A DNA stretch of 64,000 bases from a virus: IMG/VR virus record IMGVR_UViG_3300034106_004144, positions 1 through 64,000 of that record; one strand, written 5' to 3'. The notes under the pieces are model-generated. The model was not told where the DNA came from, did no database searches, and saw only the letters and a program-made list of their open reading frames with translations. Below are positions 54,831 through 60,741 of this stretch, in pieces (position 1 is the first letter of the stretch; each line of letters starts with the position of its first letter). Both the position numbers and the translations under genes were made by a program.

Positions 54831-57629
54831 TTATATTAATGGTTGTATTGGTGCAACATTACCATTTTGGTAGTTACCAAAACCCCTATTGTATGAATCC
54901 GTAATTGATTTAAGCCTAGAACCAATCAAATCTCTTGCACCATACATTTGATCCCAAGTAACAACTTTTCCATCGTCTGATTTTATTGTAATAACTCCAC
55001 TATGTTGAACTGCGTTTGTTGAGCCTCGACCACCAGAACCTGCGGCTCTTTCAGCGGCTGCTTGATCTATAAATTGAACCATATCTCCTTTGTTAAATTT
55101 AGCGTATGTACCGTCTTTATAAATAACACCATCGTCAAATGCTCCAGCGTCATAAGCATCTATACCAGCGTTAGCGGCATCTAGCCCAATAGATATGGCG
55201 GTTCCAACACCTGGGAATGTTGATGCAACACCCGATCCTAAAGCAAGTGCGGCTTGTCCCCAATCACCTTCAGCGGCTTGGCTAATAGCATCTATAATAC
55301 CTATAGCTAAGCCAACACCTGGTATTCTTTTAGCTATTTGTTTACCAACTAACTTACCAGCTGTTTGCGCCCCTAATTTAGCGCCAATTTTTTTACCAGC
55401 AACGGGTATACCTTTTTTAAGTAAAGCTTCTCCAGTCTTTAAACCCGCTTTAGTTGTAAAATTACTAAATGATTTATCACCTTCCATTTTGCCAGCTAAT
55501 TCAGATTGGGCGTTTTCGCCGTACATGCCTTTGAGAAAATCACTACTAGCTATTGCTTCTTGTTGCATTTTTAAACCAGCGTTTTTCATTTTATCACCCA
55601 AACCAAATGGTAATGAATCACCTATAATAGCAAGTAAAGCACCCATACCATTTTTTAATATTGGTGTTACAAATGTTATAATTTCACTGATAATTGGTAT
55701 CGCAACTTCTTTAAACAACAATCCAAGTGTTTTACCAACCTTAGTCATAAAACTACCGTCACCTTTAAATATCTCTTCGACTTTTTCAAAGATTGATTTT
55801 GCTTTATCTAATAATATTTTAAAACCTTCAGCCAAACCATTTGATCCCATGATTTCTTCGGTAACAAATTTAGCTATTCTGGTTCCAGCACCCTCAACCA
55901 TTTGTAAAAATGATTCAAAATCTGTACTACCAAATAATTTATTAAATACAGTTGAAAATCCTAACATAAATCTATCAACGATCATTGATAATCTTTCAAG
56001 AAGATTTTTTCTTTGTATTGCGGCATCTTCATTTTTCTTTCTAGCATCAATTATTGCCTTTAATTGGTTTTTGTCCGTGATATTTTCAAGTAATTTTGTT
56101 GTACCATCAGACATTCTTATTTCGTATTTACCCTGTTGGTTTAATTGCATTAAACTTGCAATACCTAAACGATCCTCTTCTTCTAAACCCATTAAACTAA
56201 AACCAGCTTTACCGAGTGCGGTCATTTTATCCGCAATCTTAGCTTGTTCTAAAGCAGTATTTTTAAGTTCATTATAATCTTGACCTAATGTTTCAGCAGC
56301 TATTTGGAGCATTTTTCTTTCAGCTGGTGGTATAATAAAATCTTTACCACTTTTGATTATAGCACCTTTTACTAAACCAGTAACTCTTTCAGCTAATTTA
56401 GCTGGATCATTCATGGATTCAAATGCGAGTTGCATTGGATCACCAAAATTCTCAGCAAATTTTCCACCTAACACTTGCATTTTTGCGGATGCCTCAACAG
56501 CTTTTTCTAAATCAGAAAAAGAATCTGTAAACGATTCGGTTGATTTTACAATATCAAATCTAATTGCGGTAGCTTTTGCCGCTAATTTTGTTAAATTATC
56601 TAAACCTCTACCAAAACCAATACCACTTAAACTTTCAACAAGACCTTTGTATGTTTTTAATACTTTTGTGGAGTTTAAATTCATTTTAGCGGCCACATTT
56701 CTGGCTTTATCGGTTAAGTTAATTGTTCTTTCGAGTGATATACCAATATTATCAAAGCTAGATGCTAATTCAGCGGCACCTTGTACGCCTAAATTTGTAC
56801 CTAAACCTAATTCAATTAATTGTTCAACCTCACGTTCGTTGAATAATCTATTCTTACCAGTGGTTTCACTAAATGTTGACATTAACATTGCAACATCTTT
56901 CATTGTTCCACCAAATTTCATGGCTGACAATGTAAGTGATGCAAAATTATTTAATAAACCCCTCGATTCTTCAGCCGTTAATCCAATATCAGCCGCTAAA
57001 TTTCCAACTGTACTTTGTATTTCTAAAAATGTATTAAAGGCTTTTTTAAGCGGAGCTAAAACCATCTTAACAAGAATGCTACCAACCTTTATTAAGGTTG
57101 ATGCGACAGTTCCTAATATAGAAAATACCGAACCTAATACGCTACCAATACTAACCATAACGTCAGATATAGCAGCGCCGACAGATCCCATTCTACCCAA
57201 CAATGGTATAGTTCTTCTCATTTGTTGTTGTGTAACCTTATTCATTTGGTTATCCAACTTCATTTTGTCTCTTTGTTTCGTTAAAGCATCAGCAAATGCT
57301 GTGTCACCTTTTTTTCTAGCTTTTAATATTTTTAACTCTAGTTTTTCAATTAAAGCATCATTTTCTTTAATTTTTTTACTAAACTCTAAATTTTGTTTTT
57401 GTTGTTCTCTGATTTTTTTACCAACACTAGCAACTCTCTTTAATACATTTAACCCTTTGACATCGGATTTTAACATATCTTTTCTTGCTTTACCAACGTT
57501 CATTTCTGCGGTGTATACATCATTAAGTATATCACGCATTTGTTCAGCATTAACGACACCAGCAGCTAGTGCTCGTTCAAGAACACCGCCAGCTTCAGTA
57601 AATTGCCTAAAAAGATCTCCTTGAGCCAT
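54831..57629 (-). CDS. Tail tape measure protein
   Basis: The tape measure sets tail length and is injected with the DNA. The 932 residues have a charged coiled-coil N-terminal part (about 60-135), a hydrophobic stretch near 150-200 (SIGSVLGSVFSILGTVASTL), long helical middle, and Gly/Ala-rich membrane-like segments near 770-840 (GVGLAIGIIDAISQAAEG). The C-terminal motif GVIYKDGTYAKFNKGDMVQF is common in tape measures. It follows the gp26-like chaperones and the 223-residue gene, the usual place. It is about 1.6 times T4 gp29 (590), suggesting a longer tail if the usual 1.5 angstrom per residue relation holds. Confidence 0.88.
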   Translation of the reverse strand: MAQGDLFRQFTEAGGVLERALAAGVVNAEQMRDILNDVYTAEMNVGKARKDMLKSDVKGLNVLKRVASVGKKIREQQKQNLEFSKKIKENDALIEKLELKILKARKKGDTAFADALTKQRDKMKLDNQMNKVTQQQMRRTIPLLGRMGSVGAAISDVMVSIGSVLGSVFSILGTVASTLIKVGSILVKMVLAPLKKAFNTFLEIQSTVGNLAADIGLTAEESRGLLNNFASLTLSAMKFGGTMKDVAMLMSTFSETTGKNRLFNEREVEQLIELGLGTNLGVQGAAELASSFDNIGISLERTINLTDKARNVAAKMNLNSTKVLKTYKGLVESLSGIGFGRGLDNLTKLAAKATAIRFDIVKSTESFTDSFSDLEKAVEASAKMQVLGGKFAENFGDPMQLAFESMNDPAKLAERVTGLVKGAIIKSGKDFIIPPAERKMLQIAAETLGQDYNELKNTALEQAKIADKMTALGKAGFSLMGLEEEDRLGIASLMQLNQQGKYEIRMSDGTTKLLENITDKNQLKAIIDARKKNEDAAIQRKNLLERLSMIVDRFMLGFSTVFNKLFGSTDFESFLQMVEGAGTRIAKFVTEEIMGSNGLAEGFKILLDKAKSIFEKVEEIFKGDGSFMTKVGKTLGLLFKEVAIPIISEIITFVTPILKNGMGALLAIIGDSLPFGLGDKMKNAGLKMQQEAIASSDFLKGMYGENAQSELAGKMEGDKSFSNFTTKAGLKTGEALLKKGIPVAGKKIGAKLGAQTAGKLVGKQIAKRIPGVGLAIGIIDAISQAAEGDWGQAALALGSGVASTFPGVGTAISIGLDAANAGIDAYDAGAFDDGVIYKDGTYAKFNKGDMVQFIDQAAAERAAGSGGRGSTNAVQHSGVITIKSDDGKVVTWDQMYGARDLIGSRLKSITDSYNRGFGNYQNGNVAPIQPLI

Positions 57630-57637
57630 TCGTTAAA

Positions 57638-58309
57638 TTAAAAATCTATTGTAATTATTTTTCCACCACTACCTAATAAAGCGTTGTTAATATTATAAGA
57701 TGATTTATTATTATTTAAATCATTATAAAAACTTCTAAAATCATTTTGATTAAAAGCTCTATTTTTAATTACCATACCAACTAAATCAGTTAACTTATCA
57801 TCATTAAATATGATTGATATTGATTTACCTTTTAAAAGTACTAAAGTATCACCTTCTAAATTTGTCGATGATATTAAATAACTGAATTTTGAATTAAAAG
57901 TATTTTGGTCTAAATCAGCCGCTGGTAAAACCCTGTGAGTTTTCATTAAGGCGTAAATTTTATAAATATCTCTATGGTGTTTTGTTGGTAAATCAACTGT
58001 TCTACCATCAATATCAACTCTAGTTGCACCACTACCTCTTAACAATTGATCAGCTGCGTATTGAATCTCTCTTGTATTTTGGTCTGTCTTGGACATTATA
58101 TTTAATAGTTTTTGATCTCTATCACTTAACCCAAGTCCTCTTTTAACTTTGTTCATTAATTGATTTATGATACCCCTATCATTTGGTTTAAACACTTGTT
58201 TAATATCTTGTTGACTACCTTTAAGAACTTCATTAATGTTTTCATCATTTGTTGTGAAATCATTATTTTCGATCATACGTATTCTTTCTTTTATTTTTTC
58301 GATAGACAT
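57638..58309 (-). CDS. Unknown protein upstream of the tape measure (223 aa)
   Basis: Not recognised. The N-terminal half is charged and helical (MSIEKIKERIRMIENNDF and RGLGLSDRDQKLLNIMSKTD). The C-terminal half is mixed and ends with SGGKIITIDF. A late-promoter-like motif (58327-58335) is about 18 bases upstream and the tape measure gene begins 8 bases after its stop. It may be a tail assembly factor or tape-measure partner, by location only. Confidence 0.55.
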   Translation of the reverse strand: MSIEKIKERIRMIENNDFTTNDENINEVLKGSQQDIKQVFKPNDRGIINQLMNKVKRGLGLSDRDQKLLNIMSKTDQNTREIQYAADQLLRGSGATRVDIDGRTVDLPTKHHRDIYKIYALMKTHRVLPAADLDQNTFNSKFSYLISSTNLEGDTLVLLKGKSISIIFNDDKLTDLVGMVIKNRAFNQNDFRSFYNDLNNNKSSYNINNALLGSGGKIITIDF

Positions 58310-58326
58310 GATTTTTTACTTTTTAT

Positions 58327-58335
58327 ATAAATAGT
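58327..58335 (-). promoter_or_regulatory. Late-promoter-like motif upstream of the 223-aa and tape measure genes
   Basis: The minus strand reads AACTATTTATATAAAAAG, matching the copy at 60423-60432 upstream of the tail tube gene. It follows a terminator by a few bases, so it probably starts the long tape-measure-to-hub transcript. Confidence 0.55.
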
Positions 58336-58343
58336 TTTAAATT

Positions 58344-58369
58344 AAAAAACCCACAAGAAATTGTGGGTT
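58344..58369 (-). terminator. Rho-independent terminator after the chaperone ORF
   Basis: The minus strand has AACCCACAA-tttc-TTGTGGGTT, a perfect 9-bp stem, followed by a T-run. It lies 5 bases past the stop of the 89-residue ORF and ends the gp26-like unit. Confidence 0.85.
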
Positions 58370-58373
58370 CTAT

Positions 58374-58643
58374 TTATTTTCTTTTAGAATTAGCTTTGGC
58401 AACTTCTCTTTCTCTATGTTCCTTAACTTTTTTATTCTCTTCCATTAGTATATCAATAAAAGCCCTTCTCTCATAAACTGGCATATGTAATATATCAGCG
58501 TAGCTAAAATTACCGTGTTTTATGAGAATGTAGAACTCATAGAGTATATCTTTCTTATAAGTCGAGGTAAGGCCAAAGAAATTTTGAGGTAATCGGAAGT
58601 TCACCAAAAAAAAATTCACCACTTGGCGCTTGGATTGATACAT
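58374..58643 (-). CDS. Frameshifted continuation of the gp26-like chaperone (89-aa ORF)
   Basis: The second half (KDILYEFYILIKHGNFSYAD, then ILHMPVYERRAFIDILMEEN) looks like a conserved tail assembly chaperone C-terminal segment. The ORF overlaps the 251-residue gene by 89 bases in the +1 frame and its first Met has no convincing initiation context. A run of nine T residues (58606-58614) lies in the overlap, so the segment may be expressed as an extension of the gp26-like protein, as with lambda gpG/gpGT. If translated alone it would give 89 residues. An indel in the T-run is another explanation. Confidence 0.65.
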   Translation of the reverse strand: MYQSKRQVVNFFLVNFRLPQNFFGLTSTYKKDILYEFYILIKHGNFSYADILHMPVYERRAFIDILMEENKKVKEHREREVAKANSKRK

Positions 58644-59310
58644 TAAGATCTAAACCTGGTTCATTATCATTAATGTACTTTCTAAGAGCCCCAGAATCAC
58701 CAACTGGCATCTGATCAATAAATGATTGAATTTGTCCTCTATCTCTTATACCATCAATTTCTGTAACTTGAGCTGTTAATCTCATGGTTAATAATTGAGA
58801 AATAGCATTTTGACCAAGCTTCTTTCTTCTAGCTTCATCTTCTTTAACCAGTTTTTCATCTTCATCGGCTGTTAAATATTTAAATTTAACTTTCTTTTTA
58901 CTTCTTGGTAAGAAAAAATCACATTCACCATTTTCATCTGGATTAATAGAAATTTCTTTAGCCTGGAATTGACTGATATCAATTTCGGTTTCAAATCTTT
59001 CCCCAGTCTTAGGGTCAGATAACTCAACTGGATACATTTCACCATAACCAGTAGCTCTTAAAAAGAAGAGAATTGCGTTTTTATCACCAGAAAGCATTTG
59101 ACCAGCTTTTAAATCTTGGTCGATTACTTTTTTGTCTAACAAAACGTCAATAACTTTACCACTCTGTAAAAGGTTTGGTGATGTCAAGATGTTTTCATCA
59201 GCAGCTGTTAAGTAAGCCACTTTAACAGTTGATTTTTTATTTTTGTAAAATTTACCTTGCGAAGGCAAAGAAATCACGTCATGCGCTGGTTCCATAAATG
59301 AATTATCCAT
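58555..59310 (-). CDS. gp26: Baseplate/tail assembly chaperone, T4 gp26-like
   Basis: The 251-residue product has the layout of the T4 gp26 family: LPSQGKFY at residues 15-22, then VKVAYLTAADENILTSPNLL and MLSGDKNAILFFLRATGYGE. Many family members have a CxxC pair after this; here the equivalent loop reads SDPKTGERFE, so a metal site is absent. It is just upstream of the tape measure region, as in T4-type tails. Its stop lies 89 bases into the next ORF, with a T9 slip site between (see findings). Role in tail initiation is known for the family and inferred here. Confidence 0.78.
   Translation of the reverse strand: MDNSFMEPAHDVISLPSQGKFYKNKKSTVKVAYLTAADENILTSPNLLQSGKVIDVLLDKKVIDQDLKAGQMLSGDKNAILFFLRATGYGEMYPVELSDPKTGERFETEIDISQFQAKEISINPDENGECDFFLPRSKKKVKFKYLTADEDEKLVKEDEARRKKLGQNAISQLLTMRLTAQVTEIDGIRDRGQIQSFIDQMPVGDSGALRKYINDNEPGLDLNVSIQAPSGEFFFGELPITSKFLWPYLDL
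58606..58614 (-). promoter_or_regulatory. T9 candidate ribosomal frameshift site
   Basis: The coding strand reads GAA TTT TTT TTT GGT in the gp26-like frame. Slipping +1 or -2 on the nine T residues enters the downstream frame at TTG GTG AAC. The upstream frame stops about 50 bases later. No strong stimulatory hairpin was recognised downstream. Confidence 0.5.
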
Positions 59311-59347
59311 ATAATAATTTTTTTTGTTCTTTAATTATAATCTATTC

Positions 59348-59356
59348 TTAAATAGT
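59348..59356 (-). promoter_or_regulatory. Variant late-promoter-like motif upstream of the gp26-like gene
   Basis: The minus strand reads ACACTATTTAAGAATAG, a one-base variant of the TATTTAT core. It is about 40 bases before the gp26-like ATG and lies in the 119-base divergent gap shared with the plus-strand Vsr-like gene. Confidence 0.35.
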
Positions 59357-59379
59357 GTAAACTATCTTTTTTTTATTTT

Positions 59380-59407
59380 TTACCGTTTACTTGAGATTTC
59401 ACGGTAA
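59380..59407. promoter_or_regulatory. Inverted repeat overlapping the Vsr-like gene promoter region
   Basis: TTACCGT (59380-59386) and ACGGTAA (59401-59407) are perfect 7-base arms 14 bases apart. They flank a plus-strand TTGAGA (59391-59396). A weak -10-like TAATAA follows near 59415, with the ATG at 59430. The layout suggests an operator for this gene. Confidence 0.45.
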
Positions 59408-59429
59408 TTATAGTTAATAATAGAACAAT

Positions 59430-59831
59430 ATGGCTAAAAAGAAAAGTAAAATCGGTAAAATGTTTAAAAAAATGAATGGTACATCAAGTCTTGAGACAAC
59501 CTTTGGTGAATTACTAACTTCGATGGGTGTGTCATTTGAACCACATTTTATCTTTAAAAATAGGGAATATGATTTTTTATTAACTGATTACAATATATTG
59601 GTTGAAACCCATGGATGTTTTTTTCATTGCTGTAAAACGCACAACCCAGAACCAAAATACGCTTTCCAAAGAAAAAATTTAAAAAACGATCAACATAAAG
59701 TTAAGATTGTTAAGTTTGATAAGACTTACACTTTATTGGTGATTTGGGAACATGAAATGAAAGAAACTAAAAACGTTAAAAAAAAGATAAACGAATTTAT
59801 CAACAAATACGGTAATCTATTGAATGGATAA
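59430..59831 (+). CDS. Vsr-like (EDxHD-type) endonuclease, only plus-strand gene
   Basis: The 133-residue protein resembles very short patch repair endonucleases and the related EDxHD homing endonucleases. It has Glu22 in LETTFGELL, Asp48 in REYDFLL, the block ETHGCFFHCC (59-68, cf. HGCFWH in Vsr), Asp87 in LKNDQHK and a WEHEM motif (106-110). Such proteins cut DNA at mismatches or specific sites. It is transcribed against all other genes and lies between tail tube and gp26-like genes, which fits a freestanding mobile endonuclease. It could equally be a repair or genome-processing nuclease. The minus-strand terminator of the tube gene abuts its stop codon. Confidence 0.75.
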   Translation: MAKKKSKIGKMFKKMNGTSSLETTFGELLTSMGVSFEPHFIFKNREYDFLLTDYNILVETHGCFFHCCKTHNPEPKYAFQRKNLKNDQHKVKIVKFDKTYTLLVIWEHEMKETKNVKKKINEFINKYGNLLNG

Positions 59832-59873
59832 AAAAAAGACCCGATTGCTGATCTTACGGTAAGCAAATCGGGT
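59830..59873 (-). terminator. Rho-independent terminator after the tail tube gene
   Basis: The minus strand forms CCCGATTtGCT...AGCAATCGGG with an inner paired part TTACCGTAAG, followed by TC and then eight T residues. It starts about 25 bases after the tube stop. On the plus strand it lacks a T-run, so it would not efficiently end the Vsr-like transcript. Confidence 0.8.
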
Positions 59874-59897
59874 ACTGTTATTATCTTTATTACAAAA

Positions 59898-60386
59898 TTA
59901 GTATACCAAGATACATCTATCTGGTCTAAGAGTAGCTGTGATTTCAGCAATATCTTCTGCACTGTAATCCAATGAACCAAAGTCAACGTTGGTCAAGAAT
60001 GTTCCCTGAAGGATCCATTTTTCAACAACAACACCAGTTGGGTCTAACATCTCAAGTTCGATGTCTTTCTTATAACCAGCTGCGTAACCCATACGACCTG
60101 TAACAGATTCGGCATGTAGACGAACCCACTCCATTAACGCTTGAGCGGCTGATGGCCCAATAGGGTCTTTAAATGTAACGTCAATAGATTCCCAGTTAAA
60201 TCTACCAGCTACATAAGTTGATGTATTCAAAAACGGGATTTCAACCTCACCAATGGTGATCTTAGGTCTTGACGTTGAAATTACAAACCATTCGTTAATA
60301 CCCAATGAACTTGGAAATCTTAGGATAAACCTGTTTTGTTTCTTCGGTTCGTAAGGTACAGGCATTTTCATTAATAAGTTCGCCAT
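59898..60386 (-). CDS. gp19: Tail tube protein, gp19-like
   Basis: This is the major tube subunit stacked into hexameric rings inside the sheath. The 162 residues match T4 gp19 (163) in length and pattern: NRFILRFPSSLGINEWFVIS, then ITIGEVEIPFLNTSTYVAGR, SIDVTFKDPIGPSAAQALME, and IELEMLDPTGVVVEKWILQG. It follows the sheath gene across a 355-base non-coding region with three late-motif copies, and has its own terminator, consistent with very high and separate expression. Assignment is firm. Confidence 0.93.
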   Translation of the reverse strand: MANLLMKMPVPYEPKKQNRFILRFPSSLGINEWFVISTSRPKITIGEVEIPFLNTSTYVAGRFNWESIDVTFKDPIGPSAAQALMEWVRLHAESVTGRMGYAAGYKKDIELEMLDPTGVVVEKWILQGTFLTNVDFGSLDYSAEDIAEITATLRPDRCILVY

Positions 60387-60422
60387 AATTTTCTATTTTT
60401 TTTAATTGATTATTTCTTTTAT

Positions 60423-60432
60423 ATAAATATCT
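60423..60432 (-). promoter_or_regulatory. Late-promoter-like motif, copy nearest the tail tube gene
   Basis: The minus strand reads CAGATATTTATATAAAAG, about 37 bases before the tube ATG. Confidence 0.55.
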
Positions 60433-60470
60433 GGTAAAATCGCTTTGTTCAGATACTTTTTTATTTTACA

Positions 60471-60480
60471 ATAAATAGTT
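60471..60480 (-). promoter_or_regulatory. Late-promoter-like motif, second copy upstream of the tail tube gene
   Basis: The minus strand reads AACTATTTATTGTAAAATA, nearly the same as the copy at 9172-9180. Confidence 0.55.
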
Positions 60481-60503
60481 GAAAAAAAAATTTTTGTAAA
60501 CAC

Positions 60504-60534
60504 TTGACTTTATCATTTTTTTTCCTTACTATTG
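60504..60534 (+). promoter_or_regulatory. Plus-strand promoter in the sheath-tube gap
   Basis: TTGACT (60504-60509) and TACTAT (60527-60532) are 17 bases apart; in Bacteroidota terms it is TTG-N20-TACTATTG. The spacing and sequence match the SSB promoter closely. It points away from the tube gene and towards the sheath terminator, with no gene downstream on that strand. Confidence 0.6.
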
Positions 60535-60541
60535 AATAGGG

Positions 60542-60694
60542 CCTTTTATATAAAAGGTACTTTTAATACATACTATATACATAAATAGTTAACAATATTA
60601 ATAAATAATAGATAAATAATAAAATGTATAATGGTACTCTTATATAAAAGGAACTTATGATATAAGGTACTGCGCAATTTTTAAAATTGGTACA
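60542..60694. repeat. Palindrome and GGTACT repeat cluster
   Basis: CCTTTTATATAAAAGG (60542-60557) is a perfect palindrome. TTATATAAAAGG recurs at 60640-60651 and GGTACT occurs at 60556, 60633 and 60666, with the related GGAACT at 60650 and GGTACA at 60689. Three share the form TATAA(AA)GG(T/A)ACT. A second palindrome CAATTTTTAAAATTG is at 60675-60689. Such spacing suggests binding sites for a DNA-binding protein. Confidence 0.6.
60581..60590 (-). promoter_or_regulatory. Late-promoter-like motif, third copy upstream of the tail tube gene
   Basis: The minus strand reads AACTATTTATGTATATAG. It is about 195 bases before the tube ATG, inside the repeat cluster. Confidence 0.45.
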
Positions 60695-60695
60695 T

Positions 60696-60724
60696 AAAAA
60701 AAGGGCTCGAGTAGAGCCCTTTTA
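60696..60724 (-). terminator. Rho-independent terminator after the sheath gene (possibly bidirectional)
   Basis: On the minus strand AAAAGGGCTC-tactc-GAGCCCTTTT is followed by TTT. It lies about 20 bases after the sheath stop. On the plus strand the same stem is followed by TTTTAAATTT, so it may also end a plus-strand transcript. Confidence 0.85.
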
Positions 60725-60741
60725 AATTTATTCTATTTTTA

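Larger units (their letters stand above)
60535..60723 (+). ncRNA. Candidate small non-coding RNA
   Basis: A transcript from the promoter at 60504-60534 would begin near 60540 and could end at the hairpin GGGCTC-gagta-GAGCCC followed by TTTT (60703-60724), giving about 185 bases. It would start with a self-complementary CCUUUUAUAUAAAAGG hairpin. No ORF longer than 8 codons is present. Expression is inferred from promoter and terminator only. Confidence 0.4.
60387..60741. other. 355-base non-coding region between sheath and tube genes
   Basis: No ORF of credible size. The region holds three minus-strand TATTTAT motifs (60423-60432, 60471-60480, 60581-60590), a plus-strand promoter (60504-60534), a perfect 16-bp palindrome (60542-60557), repeated GGTACT elements (60556-60694), a second palindrome (60675-60689) and the sheath terminator (60696-60723). 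It is the longest gene-free stretch in the window. Confidence 0.9.

Noticed and set aside
55195-57624. Two long plus-strand ORFs (360 and 423 residues) opposite the tape measure gene
   Set aside because: They mirror the tape measure reading frame, are Ser/Ala/Pro/Asn-rich as expected for antisense of an Ala/Lys/Leu-rich helix gene, and show no domain or start signal.
59726-59986. Minus-strand ORF of 86 residues between the tube gene and the Vsr-like gene
   Set aside because: Covers the tube terminator and the antisense of the Vsr-like gene; start lies inside the tube gene.
60624-60647. Short plus-strand ORF (MYNGTLI) in the candidate small RNA
   Set aside because: Only seven codons, no ribosome-binding evidence; better treated as non-coding.
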